Assembly: GCA_004380135.1 (NCBI GenBank)
Contig: QXCR01000088.1
Coordinates: forward strand, 62,001-126,000
Reading direction: 5' to 3'
Length of the DNA: 64,000 bases
From: Stemphylium vesicarium
Lineage: Eukaryota > Ascomycota > Dothideomycetes > Pleosporales > Pleosporaceae
Under the pieces are notes generated by a model. It was not told where the DNA came from, made no database searches, and was given only the letters and a program-made list of their open reading frames with translations. How positions within the stretch are numbered: position 1 is the first letter of the stretch; each line of letters opens with the position of its first letter. Made by a program: the position numbers and the translations under genes. Shown here one piece after another: positions 12,487-23,489 of the stretch.

Positions 12487-12492
12487 TATAAA
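12487..12492 (+). promoter_or_regulatory. TATA-like box of the micro-ORF transcript
   Basis: TATAAA lies about 40 bases before a sequence change into a CA- and CT-rich leader (about 12530 on). The leader contains no ATG until 12857. The position fits a core promoter reading rightward; the transcription start itself is inferred. Confidence 0.45.
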
Positions 12493-12856
12493 GATGGTGT
12501 AGATGCCTGGCTGAAAGTAGGCAGAGAGCAAATAGTCACAGCACAGCAACACACAGACACTTCCACCCGAACGCCTTTTCTTCTTCTTCGCGCTTTTCCC
12601 TAGTCTGCCTTTCGATTTTCTGGTGTCTTTGTCGGCCTCTTTGTTTCATTTAAGTCGAGTCCGATTCTCTTCTTTGAGTCAACGTCTCAGTCATCTACCT
12701 TTCTACACATACACACTTCGCACAGTCAGACCACCGTTGTCTCTTGTTTCATCAGCAACATCAGTCTCTTCGATACATACATCCTTTCTGCCTTTGTCCG
12801 CATCGTCTTCATTCCAAGACACCCAACTACACCACCACATTCAATCCAATCACCCA

Positions 12857-12880
12857 ATGGGTCGCGGTGGATACAACTAA
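12857..12880 (+). CDS. Micro-ORF 1, 7-residue peptide MGRGGYN
   Basis: This is the first ATG after an approximately 330-base pyrimidine-rich leader (12530-12856) in which I found no other ATG. It encodes MGRGGYN and a TAA. An A sits at the -3 position (cccaATG). The GRGG core recalls the short GRGG-x-GN motif of fungal DUF3602 proteins, but there is nothing else to align. A second micro-ORF with almost the same ending lies 97 bases downstream, which is the main support for real translation. It could be a functional micropeptide, an upstream ORF controlling micro-ORF 2, or the truncated form of an alternatively spliced product. Confidence 0.5.
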   Translation: MGRGGYN

Positions 12881-12977
12881 GAAATCGACGTCTAAATCAC
12901 AAATACACAACGAGAACTGAAAGGATCCCTTATCAAGCTTGAACAATCAACACCACGAGTCCCAATTCGCAACCACA

Positions 12978-13037
12978 ATGTCACCGCCCACCACCCAAGA
13001 AGAGTCCGCCAACATGGGCCGCGGCGGCTACCAATAA
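12978..13037 (+). CDS. Micro-ORF 2, 19-residue peptide ending MGRGGYQ
   Basis: The next ATG after micro-ORF 1 opens a 19-residue frame, MSPPTTQEESANMGRGGYQ, ended by TAA. The last seven residues repeat micro-ORF 1 with N replaced by Q, and an internal ATG could start the same heptapeptide. The codons differ between the two copies (for example GGT versus GGC), so the likeness is not a recent DNA duplication. No larger ORF follows in the region. Function is unknown. Confidence 0.5.
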   Translation: MSPPTTQEESANMGRGGYQ

Positions 13038-13924
13038 GCCCCGACGGCTCCTCCCGCACTCCCTCCCGCACTGAGAAAGCAGTCTCAGACATCATCAGCA
13101 CGATGGTGGCGTAGTTCCCGCCCTCGCCGCACTCTTGACCAAGGGAGCACTTCAAACATGATTCGAACATGATAACCACGACAACGGAATACGACACCTT
13201 ACCGACACTCTCACGACTTTGAACATGTTTTCCCCTTTCCATGGGCTTTGGCCACTGTACTTTTACTGCCTTCTTCCGTTTCTTTCTTGCTTGCTGAGCG
13301 TTTTTGTACCAACATCATCGTCATCGTTTCTCATTTCTCGTTTTCGGATATGTAGCACCACCATCTTCTTTTCCTTTTCCTTTACGTCATCTTACCGTCT
13401 TTCCTGTTGCTTTTCACACTTTGGCATAGCGAGCGATGGAGTTCAGGGGCAGCACACATTCGAGCTTGGATATAGCATTGCAAAGGGCGTTTTGGATTTA
13501 AGATGGGTTGGGTAGCATGATCTTGCTCTTCATTGAGCTTTGTGAGGTCATCGGGTTACGGTCATCGGGTCTAGCTTTTAGATTATAGGCGTTTCTGTGG
13601 GCGCTTCGGCGTAATTCTCTCTTGTATTTTGTATTGGCTTCTTTATTTTCTCTCAATGAAGAATCTCTCTTCTCATTTCTGCTTTCTTTCGGGTAGAGAC
13701 CTTAGTTTCTGGCTTTCCTTCTCTCTACCTCTCTCTCCTCATCCCTTCGAGTTTTGCAGTTGCTCTAGTCAGGCTCTGGTAGCCAAGTCTGCAGCATTGG
13801 GAGGGCTCGGTTCTGAGATATTGGGAATGCCCAGGCGGCCTATCCCTCAGCCATAGACTTGAATGATCTCCATTCGCCATACCTTTGTTCGTTTCAGTCG
13901 TTGAAAGTGCAGTGCGTGTCTCCG
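13038..13924. other. Likely 3' UTR of the micro-ORF transcript and 3' end of MSS1
   Basis: The DNA stays T- and C-rich after micro-ORF 2. A frame with an ATG near 13219 reads as hydrophobic, Phe/Ser-rich low-complexity sequence typical of pyrimidine-rich DNA. I see no gene here; the right part should contain the MSS1 3' UTR. Confidence 0.4.
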
Positions 13925-16058
13925 TTACTTCCCAACGCAAAACCTACAAGAAAACGGCAATGTTAGCGAAATAGTTCATCACGTGACTTTGCCGACCATG
14001 ACCACACGTAAGCCGGCGTCCACCATGAGGAAGCCATGTCGGCTGTTTGAACGCCCTGTGCGGCAATCGATACAGCACAGACGAAAAAATGCTATAAGCG
14101 TTGTGGCTTTCCCCAGCACACGGCCGCTTAGCCACCTCTCGGAGGCTACCATCTGACTCTCGCGGGGGCCAAAACAAAAAGCGCCATACCGATGCTGCGA
14201 GAAGGTCGCACGAGGGGCTACAGGGGAAAGCGAATGGGACTGAACTTACTTCTCGAAAACGACCCCCAATACCTCTTCTACATCCCCGCTATCACCTCGG
14301 CCTGTGATGCGGGCCAGGGCGTCGGCGGCAGAGCGCAGACGCTCCGCAGCGACCACAATATCAACCTCTTCTGCCTTGTCTATTGCTGCCTCACCGGTTG
14401 AAGAACCATCTGCCGAAGGCGCTGCTACCGTTGCGAGGAAGGCGGAGAGTTGGCTGAGACATTCGGATAAGAGGAGACGCTGGCGCTCGGTTGCGCCTAG
14501 GGACTCTTGCCAGATGCTCGGATCGGGGTTTGAGTCGGGGACTAATGCTGCAGTCATGGATTTGAATGTGTCTTGCAGGGTGGTGAGGAAAGACTGGATC
14601 TCGTTGGAGGCGGATGTCGTGATATCTTTGCAGGAAATGAAGCATATCCGGCCCTCTTCTAGTCCCAGCGCAGCATGAATTCTCTCCTTCCAAGATAGCC
14701 GAGCAGCGTCTAGACTAGTGAGTTGATCGCTCTTGTTGATAGCTACTATTACGTCGATACCAATGTCAACACACTGCTTCGCTGTCTCCATGACCTCAGG
14801 GTCCATCTCGGCCGTAGCGTCCTGGACAACAATCACGACGTCAGACTCGAGCGCTCTCTGCTTAGCGCGCTTGATCCCTTCTTGTTCAACAGCTCCGACT
14901 ACATCTGCACCCACGAGGCCAGCTTTACGCAAACCAGCCATGTCTCCAATCTTGACGAGCCAGCCACCTAGATCCAATCCGATCTCGACAATATCCCTGG
15001 TTGTGCCAGCTTCCTGAGATACAATGGCAGCATCCCTACCCACCATGCGGTTGAGGAGGCTGCTCTTGCCTGCGTTGGGTGCCCCGAGAAGCGCGACGCT
15101 GATGCCATTGCGTAGTAGCTCCCCTCGAACAGCATTCGCAATGTGAGCCTCCATCTGCACGCACAAGGCTTGGACTTGCGATGCGACAGAGGCGCATAAC
15201 ACAGCCGGTGACTCGTCAAAGTGTTGGTCCTCGGAGAAGTCGATCAAAGCCTCCAGCTCGCCTCGCGCCTGAAGCAAGAGATGACGCCAGTGCTCGTAAC
15301 GGATGGCTAGCGAAGAGGTGGTTCCTCTTACAGACAACTTGCGTTGCTGTTCGGTAGAAGCCGACAAAGTCTCTCCCAACGACTCGATCTGGGGTAGGTC
15401 CATGCGATTGTTGGCGAAAGCGCGTCGGGTGAACTCCCCGGGCTCTGCGTACCGGATATGCGTGCGCATCGACGCGGGGCTTCCGTGCGTGGTGTCGCAT
15501 TTCGGTATGGCTTCCAAGACTGCGCGAACGATGGCCGGGCCGCCGTGTACATGAAGCTCCAAGACATCTTCGCCGGTCACAGTGTTCGGGGCCAGAAAGT
15601 ACAAGACGAGGGCGCCGGAGTCTAGTATTGTCGTCGGAGAGGGCGGCAGATGCGGAGAATATAATGTTCGGAGGGTCGCGTATCTGGGTTTTGGGAAGGC
15701 GGTAGAAGGACAGAGGCCTTCATATATCTAGCGGGCGTTCAGCACGATGCTATGCGATAAGTCTTTGGGGTCGAGGGTCACCGACCTGCCGACATGCCGG
15801 GCCAGAGACGCGGATAACGGCTATGGCTGCGCGACCAGAAGCAGTAGAGAGCGCATAGATTGTGGGCTCCTCAAGGCTTGCATGATATAGACGACGCTGC
15901 GATACACTCAAAGTGCGCGGCACGCAATGGAGGGGTCCATGTTGTAGTGCCGGGGTTCGCAAGCCATTGGGGGAAGCGCATGAACGGAATGACGCGATAG
16001 AACACGTCTGAGTTTGGTGATGAAGCTTGCGACTGAAAGCAGAGGCGAAAGCTCTCAT
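13925..16058 (-). CDS. MSS1: Mitochondrial tRNA modification GTPase (MnmE/MSS1/GTPBP3)
   Basis: Three exons fit: 16058-15786, 15727-14250, 13943-13925, giving 589 residues. The N-terminus (MRAFASAFSRKL, rich in Arg/Ser) is a mitochondrial presequence. An N-terminal folate-binding region follows (TIYALSTASGRAAIAVIRVSG, TGEDVLELHVHGGPAIV). The GTPase domain has G1 GAPNAGKSSLLN, G3 DMAGLR and G4 NKSD. The enzyme acts with MTO1/MnmG to put the 5-taurinomethyl or carboxymethylaminomethyl group on wobble uridines of mitochondrial tRNAs. The 19-base last exon supplies FCVGK-stop, the conserved C-terminal FC(I/V)GK whose Cys is needed for activity; reading through the intron would end in VVFEK without it. 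The last intron (306 bases) is unusually long for this window. The gene is divergent from MAK16. Confidence 0.9.
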
Positions 16059-16344
16059 ACCGAGCTGAGTTGGCGCATTGCTGTCATGTCTCTGGCGTCT
16101 AAAGACGATAGAAGGGAAGGCTCCACACACCTCCGCAGTGGCCAGTGCGCGCGCTAAAATAATTTCTTGAGATCGTCGGCGGCCTGCGCCTGCACAACAA
16201 CCTGTTCACTCTGCGCCAGAGTAAAACATTCGTCTGTTCTTAGACAAAGATACCTTCAAACTTTAGCGCATATCAGATTGCGTTGTTTTACTCTGAGACT
16301 TTAGTCGATATCCGCACCGTCGGCGACGCGCACCCCACGACACC
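16059..16344. promoter_or_regulatory. Divergent promoter region MSS1 / MAK16
   Basis: Only 286 bases separate the two start codons, so both promoters lie here. Both genes serve translation (mitochondrial tRNA modification and cytosolic 60S subunit assembly), which suggests co-regulation. No specific operator was recognised. Confidence 0.55.
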
Positions 16345-17588
16345 ATGGCTTCCGACGACCTGGTGTGGTCTGTGATAGGCACTGATTTCTGTAGTTTCAG
16401 TACGTACCCAGCCTAGAATTCCTACGCGAACTCCGTGCTGACATGACCCAGAGCTTAAAACCACCAAGGATCAAACCTTTTGTAGAAACGAGCACAACGT
16501 ATCAGGTTACTGCTCAAAGCAATCTTGCCCCCTCGCCAACTCTCGATATGCCACGATCCGCTCGGATCCCGCGACCGGCGATCTCTATCTATACATCAAA
16601 GCCATCGAACGCGCTCATCTTCCATCACAATGGTGGGAGAAGATAAAACTTCCCAAAAACTATGCTCAAGCTCTCGAGCTTGTAGATCAACATCTTGCAT
16701 ACTTCCCCAAGTTTCTGGTCCACAAGAACAAGCAGCGCCTCACTCGTCTTACTCAGGTGAACCTGCGAATAAGGCGGTTAGCCAAGGAAGAAGAACGCCT
16801 GGGAGAGAGACTCGTACCTAGGCTCGCACCCAAGGTCCGCAGACGTGAGGAGGGCCGAGAGCGCAAGGCACTTGCTGCCGCAAAGGTCGAGCGCGCGATT
16901 GAGCGAGTACTTATCGATCGTTTGCGCAGCGGAGCATATGGTGACCGACCGTAAGTTGCACCCTACCCTTTTCTTTGCACCTATTGCTATGATTATTTTC
17001 TTTTTAACCCTGAGGTCCTACTGTGAGGATCAAAAACAACAACAACTTAATCTTTTAATGAGCATCATCGTGAATCTTAGCTTTCATCGCAACTTTCTGG
17101 GCCGAGACTGACATGGACACAGGATCAATGTCGAACCCAACGTGTGGCAGCGAGTCATGCGCGGTCTGCAGAAAGAGGGTCAACTCAAAGGCGATGAAGA
17201 TCTGGACGAAGGCATTGAAGATGAGGACGAGAACGAGTATGAGCAGGAAATGGAGAACGGTGTCGGAAACGTCGAATACGTCAGTGACATTGAAGGCGAG
17301 TCGGATGATGAGATGGAAGACTTTGAAGACTGGATAGGCGGCCAGAGTCCCGACGATGGCTCTGGTGACGAAGATGAAGAGAGTGGCAGCGACGAGGATG
17401 AGGATGAGTCCGAGGATGAAGACACCGAGGCACTCAAAAAGACACTGGCCAATCTCAAGCGCAAGCGCCCCGCTGGTCCACCTCCGAAGCCCAAGAAGAA
17501 GCCATCCAAGGACTCTAAGGGTCCGAAACGCGAGATCGAATACGAGATGGAGAGAGAGCCTGCTGCGAGAGAGGCTATGCGCATATAA
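16345..17588 (+). CDS. MAK16: Ribosome biogenesis protein MAK16
   Basis: Three exons, 16345-16399, 16452-16950 and 17123-17588, give 339 residues. The start MASDDLVWSVIGTDFCSF is joined to KLKTTKDQTFCRNEHNVSG, then QSCPLANSRYATIRSDP, WWEKIKLPKNYAQALELV and LVHKNKQRLTRLTQ. This is the conserved Mak16 block with its cysteine set. The rest of the conserved body (LAPKVRRREEGRERKALAAA, RLRSGAYGDRP) follows, and the last exon is a very acidic tail ending in a Lys-rich segment. Mak16 is a nucleolar factor for 60S ribosomal subunit maturation. The second intron (172 bases) is longer than its neighbours. The ATG at 16345 has a strong context (caccATGg). Confidence 0.93.
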
Positions 17589-17950
17589 TACCCGTGTGGT
17601 TATATTGTTGGCGTTCATTCATGGGATACCAAGTTCGCATTCCGCTGCTGCAGGGATAGCAGATATTAAAAGCTCGGGATTCGCCTTGGTGTCAAGTGTG
17701 CATACTCAGAGCGAAAGTTATACTGGGGCCACAGTACGTGTAGGCTTTGGACGCAACGTGTAGCGCTTATTGAGCGCGCTGTGAGACCTGGTGTGCGGCT
17801 CATTGTGTGATTGTCTTCACAACTTCTAGCAGCAATTCATATAACAAAGTTTTCAAACTCATTTGCCTTGTGAACTCAAATTTTTTTGATCAATACATAC
17901 TGCGGTCAGTTGCTCTGTCAAATCGTACAGCTTTTATCTCGCCCAACAAA

Positions 17951-18667
17951 ATGAACTTTTGGAAGGACGTCGTACCACATCATCCTAATGCTAACGCCGA
18001 TGCGCTGGTTGATGCAGAATGTGCTCAGAGCGTCTGGGGTAGCGGGGAGAGCTCTGGACCCGCCATGGAGTCGTCGCCATCACCAACAGGCAGCATTTCC
18101 TCTCTTCCAGGCTCGCCTACCGCCGAGCAAGGAGACCATGCCGAGCCAGACGAGGAAGAGTTTGGTGACTTTGTCGAAGCCTCTACTGACCCATACAAGC
18201 AGCCCGTCTACAACGCATCAGAGGATGTAGACGAAACTCTTGAACTATTGAATACCCGTTCCGCGCCCGAGTGGCAGACTGGTTTCTTCGTTGGTGTGGG
18301 TCTCGTTGAGCCGGTGCGCGCGAGGCTGGATACATCCACGCGCAACTTGCGAAAAGCAGGCAAACTAGCCCTCAGAAGATTGAACATGGAGAGGGAGAAA
18401 AATATACCTGATACCAAGGGTACTGAGAATACTGAAGATACTGACAAAAGTCCATCGGCTACGCAACATGGTGTATTCGAGCCTAATCAAGTTTTCGCGG
18501 GCCTTGACATGTATGAATATGTCGAGTCGGCTAGGCCAGCAACGCCCGATCGGCCTTTGAATGGAGTCATGCGACCCGTTTCTTTTTCGCGACCCGAGTC
18601 GGAGGAACTACAACGGATCGGAGCGATGGATGATATCATGGCAGAGGAGCGCAGGATTTGGGGCTGA
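17951..18667 (+). CDS. Uncharacterised acidic protein with an EEFGDF motif
   Basis: A single exon encodes 238 residues from MNFWKDVVPHHP; an A at -3 supports this ATG. The open frame extends upstream without a good start. The protein is mostly polar and disordered, with DEEEFGDFVEAS near residue 70. Such (D/E)FG(D/E)F motifs are known ligands of gamma-ear domains of clathrin adaptors (AP-1, GGA). The C-terminal half has a basic helix (RNLRKAGKLALRRLNME) and a conserved-looking end, MDDIMAEERRIWG. A role in membrane trafficking is inference from the motif only. Confidence 0.65.
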   Translation: MNFWKDVVPHHPNANADALVDAECAQSVWGSGESSGPAMESSPSPTGSISSLPGSPTAEQGDHAEPDEEEFGDFVEASTDPYKQPVYNASEDVDETLELLNTRSAPEWQTGFFVGVGLVEPVRARLDTSTRNLRKAGKLALRRLNMEREKNIPDTKGTENTEDTDKSPSATQHGVFEPNQVFAGLDMYEYVESARPATPDRPLNGVMRPVSFSRPESEELQRIGAMDDIMAEERRIWG

Positions 18668-19784
18668 TCATGCGATCGTGGATTTTTTCTGTTATCTAGT
18701 TGTGGCAGGAATGCATTTTGAATTCAACAAATTATAATCTGGGGAGCGAATAATGGGGAAAATGGACTTTGACTTGGCGGGTGGGAGTGCCTACCTGTGT
18801 AGGAAATTTCCTATTAGGACGCACCTGGTGCTACCGCCAATGGCGCTTGGAGATGCTTGATAAGATCGCGACATGGAAGAGATCGGGTGCATTTAATGCG
18901 GTCATCGCGGTTCAAAACGGTGTTTGAAGAAACTCGCATGTGAATCCGGTGTGGTCAAGCGTTCTCCACAGAGCCTCCAAGCTACCGGCCCCACAGTCTT
19001 GTTCTGTCCCGTGCAAACTTGGCCGTGTCGCGTGGCATTGTCCCCTGATGATCGATGATGCGGCAGTTCAGCGAGCGCACAACCACCACCAGGTACTCGG
19101 ATCCAAGAAGCTTCGAAACTTCGACACGAGCAGCCCTATAGCCTGTGGCTGCATCCATTGCCGCAAGATGAGCAGCGCGGCCTACGCCTTTTGGCAAGCC
19201 GACAAGCAATTTCTTGTAGGAGCCGAAGCTTCGGTCCATCTCTCGGCTTCGCAATGCTTAGCAAGGGTCCGGGGCAAAACACCGCCTTGGTGGCCTCACG
19301 AAAGACACGAATTTCAGCCGTCCCCCGACATCATAACCGCGCCGGAGATGCCTAAAAAGGCAATCCGACGAGCAATCCAGAGCAACTGGGGTAGCTCAAG
19401 CGGGATGCGACAAATCAAAACGGGAGACCCTTGCATCCCCCATGGGATCGGGTAGTGTCCTACTCCGCACGCCAAACTCCACGGGGTTTGGGAGCATCAG
19501 AGGCTCTACCACCAAACGTCATCGCCTCAAGCAACTGTGGGGACAACGCCGGTAGCCATGGCATTCTGGCACCGATGCTGGGGTATGGTGTGTGAACGGA
19601 CTCTGTTGTTACATTGACTTGGTGTCGCAGGTGCATCTCTTAAGAAGCAGGGACGTCGCGCTCATGTTCATACTTCATCACACCTCGCACGAACTCCCAC
19701 GCGAGCCAATTTTGCCTTGGGCCAATTGTCGACGCTGTTCCCGGTCAGGACGCGTAACCATTCACAAGTGCATCGTTACTCACC
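18668..19784. other. Intergenic, promoter side of the sugar transporter
   Basis: No supported gene. Open frames at 18.94-19.46 kb lack coding character. The region should hold the 3' end of the EEFGDF gene and the promoter of the transporter. Confidence 0.45.
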
Positions 19785-21688
19785 ATGGGGAAATTTTACG
19801 GCCTCAAGGGCACTCAGCTCAACATTGCCATTGCGGTAATAGCAGGCACTGATTTCGCCCTTTTCGGCTATGGTAAGCGCATGCGCATGATTGGCGCGCT
19901 TTCACTCTAACACACGATCAGATCAAGGTGTAATGGGCGGTTTGCTCACATTGAAGTCTTTCGTCAGGTACTTCCCTGAGATTGACAGCAACAACCCACC
20001 ACCAGGAAGCTCTAAAAGTCATGCCGCGACTATCCAAGCCATCACTGGTCAGTACTATATTTTGATGCTAATTGCATCCATTACTCACGCTATCCAGTTG
20101 GTGCGTACACCCTCGGCTGCTTCTTCGGCGCCGTCGCGACCATCTGGCTCGGAAACATGCTCGGACGTAAAAAGACAATCTTCATCGGCTCTGCTATCAT
20201 GGTCATCGGCGCAATTCTCCAAACCGCATCTTACGGACTTGCTCAACTGATCGTCGGACGATGGATCACTGGCTTCGGAAACGGCATGAACACAAGTACA
20301 GTTCCGACATGGCAATCGGAAACGTCGAAACCCCATCGCAGAGGTCAAATGGTCATGATCGAAGGCTCCATGATTGTCTTCGGTGTCATGTTGAGTTACT
20401 GGCTTGATCTCGGCTTCTCTTTCCTCGAACCCAGCAGTATCGCGTGGCGCTTCCCGATCGCTTTCCAAATTATCTTGGCCTTGTTCATCCTTGTCATGAT
20501 CCCTGGTCTTCCGGAAAGCCCACGTTGGCTGGTACTCAAGGGCCGCGAGGATGAGGCTTTGGAGGTCTTGGGTGCGCTGAGCGACCTGCCTGTTACCGAT
20601 AAGAAGATTGAAGCCGAGTTCCAGGCTATGAAGGATGTCACAGCGGAAATGGCACAAGGTAGTTTCCGCGACTGCTTCAAGATGAACAAGAACCGCAACT
20701 TCCACCGCACTGTGTTGGCATATGTCAACCAAATGTTTCAGCAGGTAAGTTACTTCACTGCCAAAACAACTCACGGATGACAACTCTAACAATCTTTTAG
20801 ATCTCTGGTATCAACCTTGTCACCTACTATGCTGCGACTATCTTCGAAAACTCCATTGGTCTCTCGCCCTTCCTCAGTCGTCTCTTGTCTGCCTGCAACG
20901 GTACCGAATACTGGATGGCTAGTTGGATTGCCATTTTCACGATTGAGAAGTTTGGTCGACGGTCTTTGATGATGTTCGGTGCAGCGGGTATGTCCGCGTC
21001 CATGGCCATCCTAGCCGGGGCTACTAGCGATTACAACAACAAGAGTTTGGGATTGCTCGCGGTAAGTCACTTGATGCCACTCCCCGTTTTGCTCGAGACT
21101 GATTCTCTTAGACCGTCTTCCTCTTCGTATTCAACTCATTCTTTGCGATCGGTTGGCTAGGCATGACGTGGTTGTATCCTGCTGAGATTACACCGCTGTC
21201 CATACGTGCCCCCGCGAACGCCATCTCCACCACAGCCAGTAAGTATATCCACGATGCCATCGTACATCTCCATATTAACCAATCTCCTAGACTGGATCTT
21301 CAACTTCCTCGTCGTCATGATTACTCCCCCTGCTTTCGCAAACATCGGCTATCAAACCTACATCATCTTCGCCGTTATCAACGCCGCCATGGTCCCATCC
21401 GTCTACTTCTTCTTCCCGGAAACTGCCTACCGCTCTCTGGAAGAGATGGATGAGATCTTCCACAACACCACAAACGCATTCGATGTTATCAAGGCTGCGC
21501 ATGATCTGCCGCATCGCTACGACAAGCGCGGTGAGCTACTCATCAACTACGAGGACACGGAGCAAGCGCATGAGGCAGAACGCAGGAGGAGCTCCATTGT
21601 GGCTATTCAGCAGAATGGTACTTCGTACGAGAAGAGTTCAGAGAAGGAGACAGAGACGAAGGAGCATCTGGAGAACGAGCCACAGTAA
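19785..21688 (+). CDS. MFS sugar (hexose-type) transporter
   Basis: Six exons fit: 19785-19872, 19922-20047, 20098-20744, 20801-21061, 21112-21238, 21291-21688, giving 548 residues with about 12 hydrophobic helices. Sugar-porter marks are present: FGYDQGVMGGLLTL after helix 1, LGRKKTIFIG in loop 2-3, GNGMNTSTVPTWQSE, PESPRWLVLKGREDEA before the central loop, FGRRSLMMFG in loop 8-9, and PETAYRSLEEMDEIF after helix 12. The polar C-terminal tail is about 90 residues long. It should carry a monosaccharide or related substrate across the plasma membrane by proton symport or facilitation; the exact substrate cannot be read. It is followed by a broken kinase on the other strand and a GH3 beta-glucosidase, so release and uptake of sugars could be linked here, though this is inference. 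Confidence 0.9.
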
Positions 21689-21912
21689 AGGAAGATTAGG
21701 CTTTGCTTGCAGCGATCTGTGATATCATATTTGCGAAGATTTGAGTGAATCTCAACGTTCGATTAACCACTTACTACATATTTTCTGCTTCTCTTTCCAC
21801 ATTTCGTTTTGAAATGATATCTTACAGCTCACCTGCCTCACAGCGCAAAGGCACCTCCATCACACCCCAACATCCCACTTTTCCTCAACATCCTTACACA
21901 AGCCGCAAGTTT

Positions 21913-22641
21913 CTATACCAGCTCCCTCGCACTCGGCCTCTCATCTGTATCAGCATCTAAGCAAGCCTCAATGTACATTCTCAGCTCCGCACTATAACTC
22001 CGGTACCCAGGCCACTTCTCCTGATGCAGGAAACACGCATCCTCCACATCGAAAGCCGGCGCATTAAGTCCGCAATACAAGCACGATAGCGCAAGTCCAA
22101 TCTGGTAGATATCCGTAGACTCAGCTGGGACCGCACCTTCAGGGGGCAGGTAAGCGGCCGAAACACAGGGAGGCTTGTCGTAAAACCCAAGGTGTGGGTC
22201 GTCTGGTAGCGGTGTAGGAAACGCATACCCGAAATCACCGATTTTGACGTCGAAACTGCAGTCCTCCTCCTCGGAAGAAGATGAAGGGGTCAAGAAAACA
22301 TTCCCAGGACCAACATCCCCATGCGCAACCCCCCGCCACTCTCCCACCCACCCCTCGGGCCCATGATGCAGATACCGCACCGCAGCACTGAGGCCCTGGA
22401 AAACATGCCAAACCCACGCCTCCGGCACCAGTTTCACCGCTCTATTCCACGAGCAGATGAGCTCAGCTAGCGTACCCCCTGTTACAAAAACCCCGTTACC
22501 AGCCACGGCGTCGCATGCGGCTGCGTGCGCTGATCCGGCACGTATGCGTTGCAGAGCGCTACGATATTGGGATGTTGGTGGAAACGGCGCAGTGTATGGA
22601 TTTCGATGGGGGTGGAACGGCTGGTAATAGTTGCGAAGAAC
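21913..22641 (-). pseudogene. Frameshifted, 5'-truncated protein-kinase-like remnant
   Basis: Two overlapping frames together form a kinase domain. The upstream frame (22641 to about 22488) reads FFATITSRSTPIEIHTLRRF and on to PNIVALCNAYV and WLVTGFL, then hits TAA. One base away in phase, the downstream frame continues GGTLAELI, VAHGDVGPGNVFL (catalytic loop, with HGD in place of HRD), KIGDFGYAF (DFG), AAYLPPEGAVPAESTDIYQIGLALSCLY and DTDERPSARELV, then TAG. The gap at the junction is too short for an intron. No N-lobe glycine loop or start codon is found upstream of the acceptor-like CTAG at 22642. It resembles the kinase remnant at 26.8-28.3 kb in the segment Y-x-PPEG to DIYQIGL-x2-SCL. 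Confidence 0.65.
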
Positions 22642-23489
22642 CTAGCCTACGTAATCCGACCGTGCCCTTTAGTGCAAGGCAATGGTGCTAAACTAAAAGC
22701 CCACCCTAATTACTGACTGCGTGTTTCGTATCTCGTATTTCGCATGTGCGCCTCTCCCCTCTTTAACGACCAAAAACGGGGCTCGGACGTTTCGCAACCT
22801 CTTGATTTGGATTGACAACGCTGCTAAGAGCCAAAATTTGACTTTGAACAGGGAGCGACGAGGCATCATTACCTATTCAACAAGTTTAGCTTTGGCCTTG
22901 GAACAGGGCAAAGGGAACTTGTTACGATTGGCGGGTACAGAGGGCAATGAACTGGCGCCGTAGTTTTATGATTCTTTAGAGATTTAGGCCGGTGGTCCCA
23001 CTAACATTCAATCTGCTAAGAATTATGACTGGCATCCACATTTTGTAAACAACCTCAGTGAAGAGCGTATCCGTCTATGAATCTGCTAGATTAGAGCGTA
23101 TAGATAGCATTACCCTTAGCTTAGAGTGCACCCCTGCTCTTGCGAACAGGACCTCGGGAAGTCGGGGCAGCGGTGGTATTACGTCAGACTAGCGCAAAGT
23201 TCGGAGACTTATAATATTCGCTACTCTGGAGGACTCCGCATGCTAGCAAGACGTACCGAATGCGTCCCTGCATCCTTCCGTTGCACGCATTGCGTATACG
23301 TATGTGTATGCAGGTCCTTCTGAGCAAGGAGAACAGCTTTACTACGATCACAGCGACCGAAATAGCGTCACCTAGGGGCGTTAGCTAAGCACTGTGCACC
23401 CAAGAATTTTTGGACAATGCGCTTTACAGTCGGGCAGCTTATAAGCTGCGCAGCACAGCCATGTAGCTCAACCAACATACCCATCGACA
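22642..23489. other. Intergenic, upstream of GH3 gene
   Basis: About 850 bases without a supported gene. A CTTATAAG box around 23440 lies some 50 bases before the GH3 ATG and could be its TATA element. The kinase N-lobe expected on the minus strand was not found here. Confidence 0.45.

Noticed and set aside
13219..13515. 98-residue hydrophobic ORF after the micro-ORFs
   Set aside because: Phe/Ser/Leu-rich low-complexity translation of T/C-rich DNA; more likely 3' UTR.
18800..18813. Perfect 14-base palindrome TAGGAAATTTCCTA upstream of the sugar transporter
   Set aside because: Several palindromes of this length are expected by chance in 64 kb, and there is no second copy or known matching factor.
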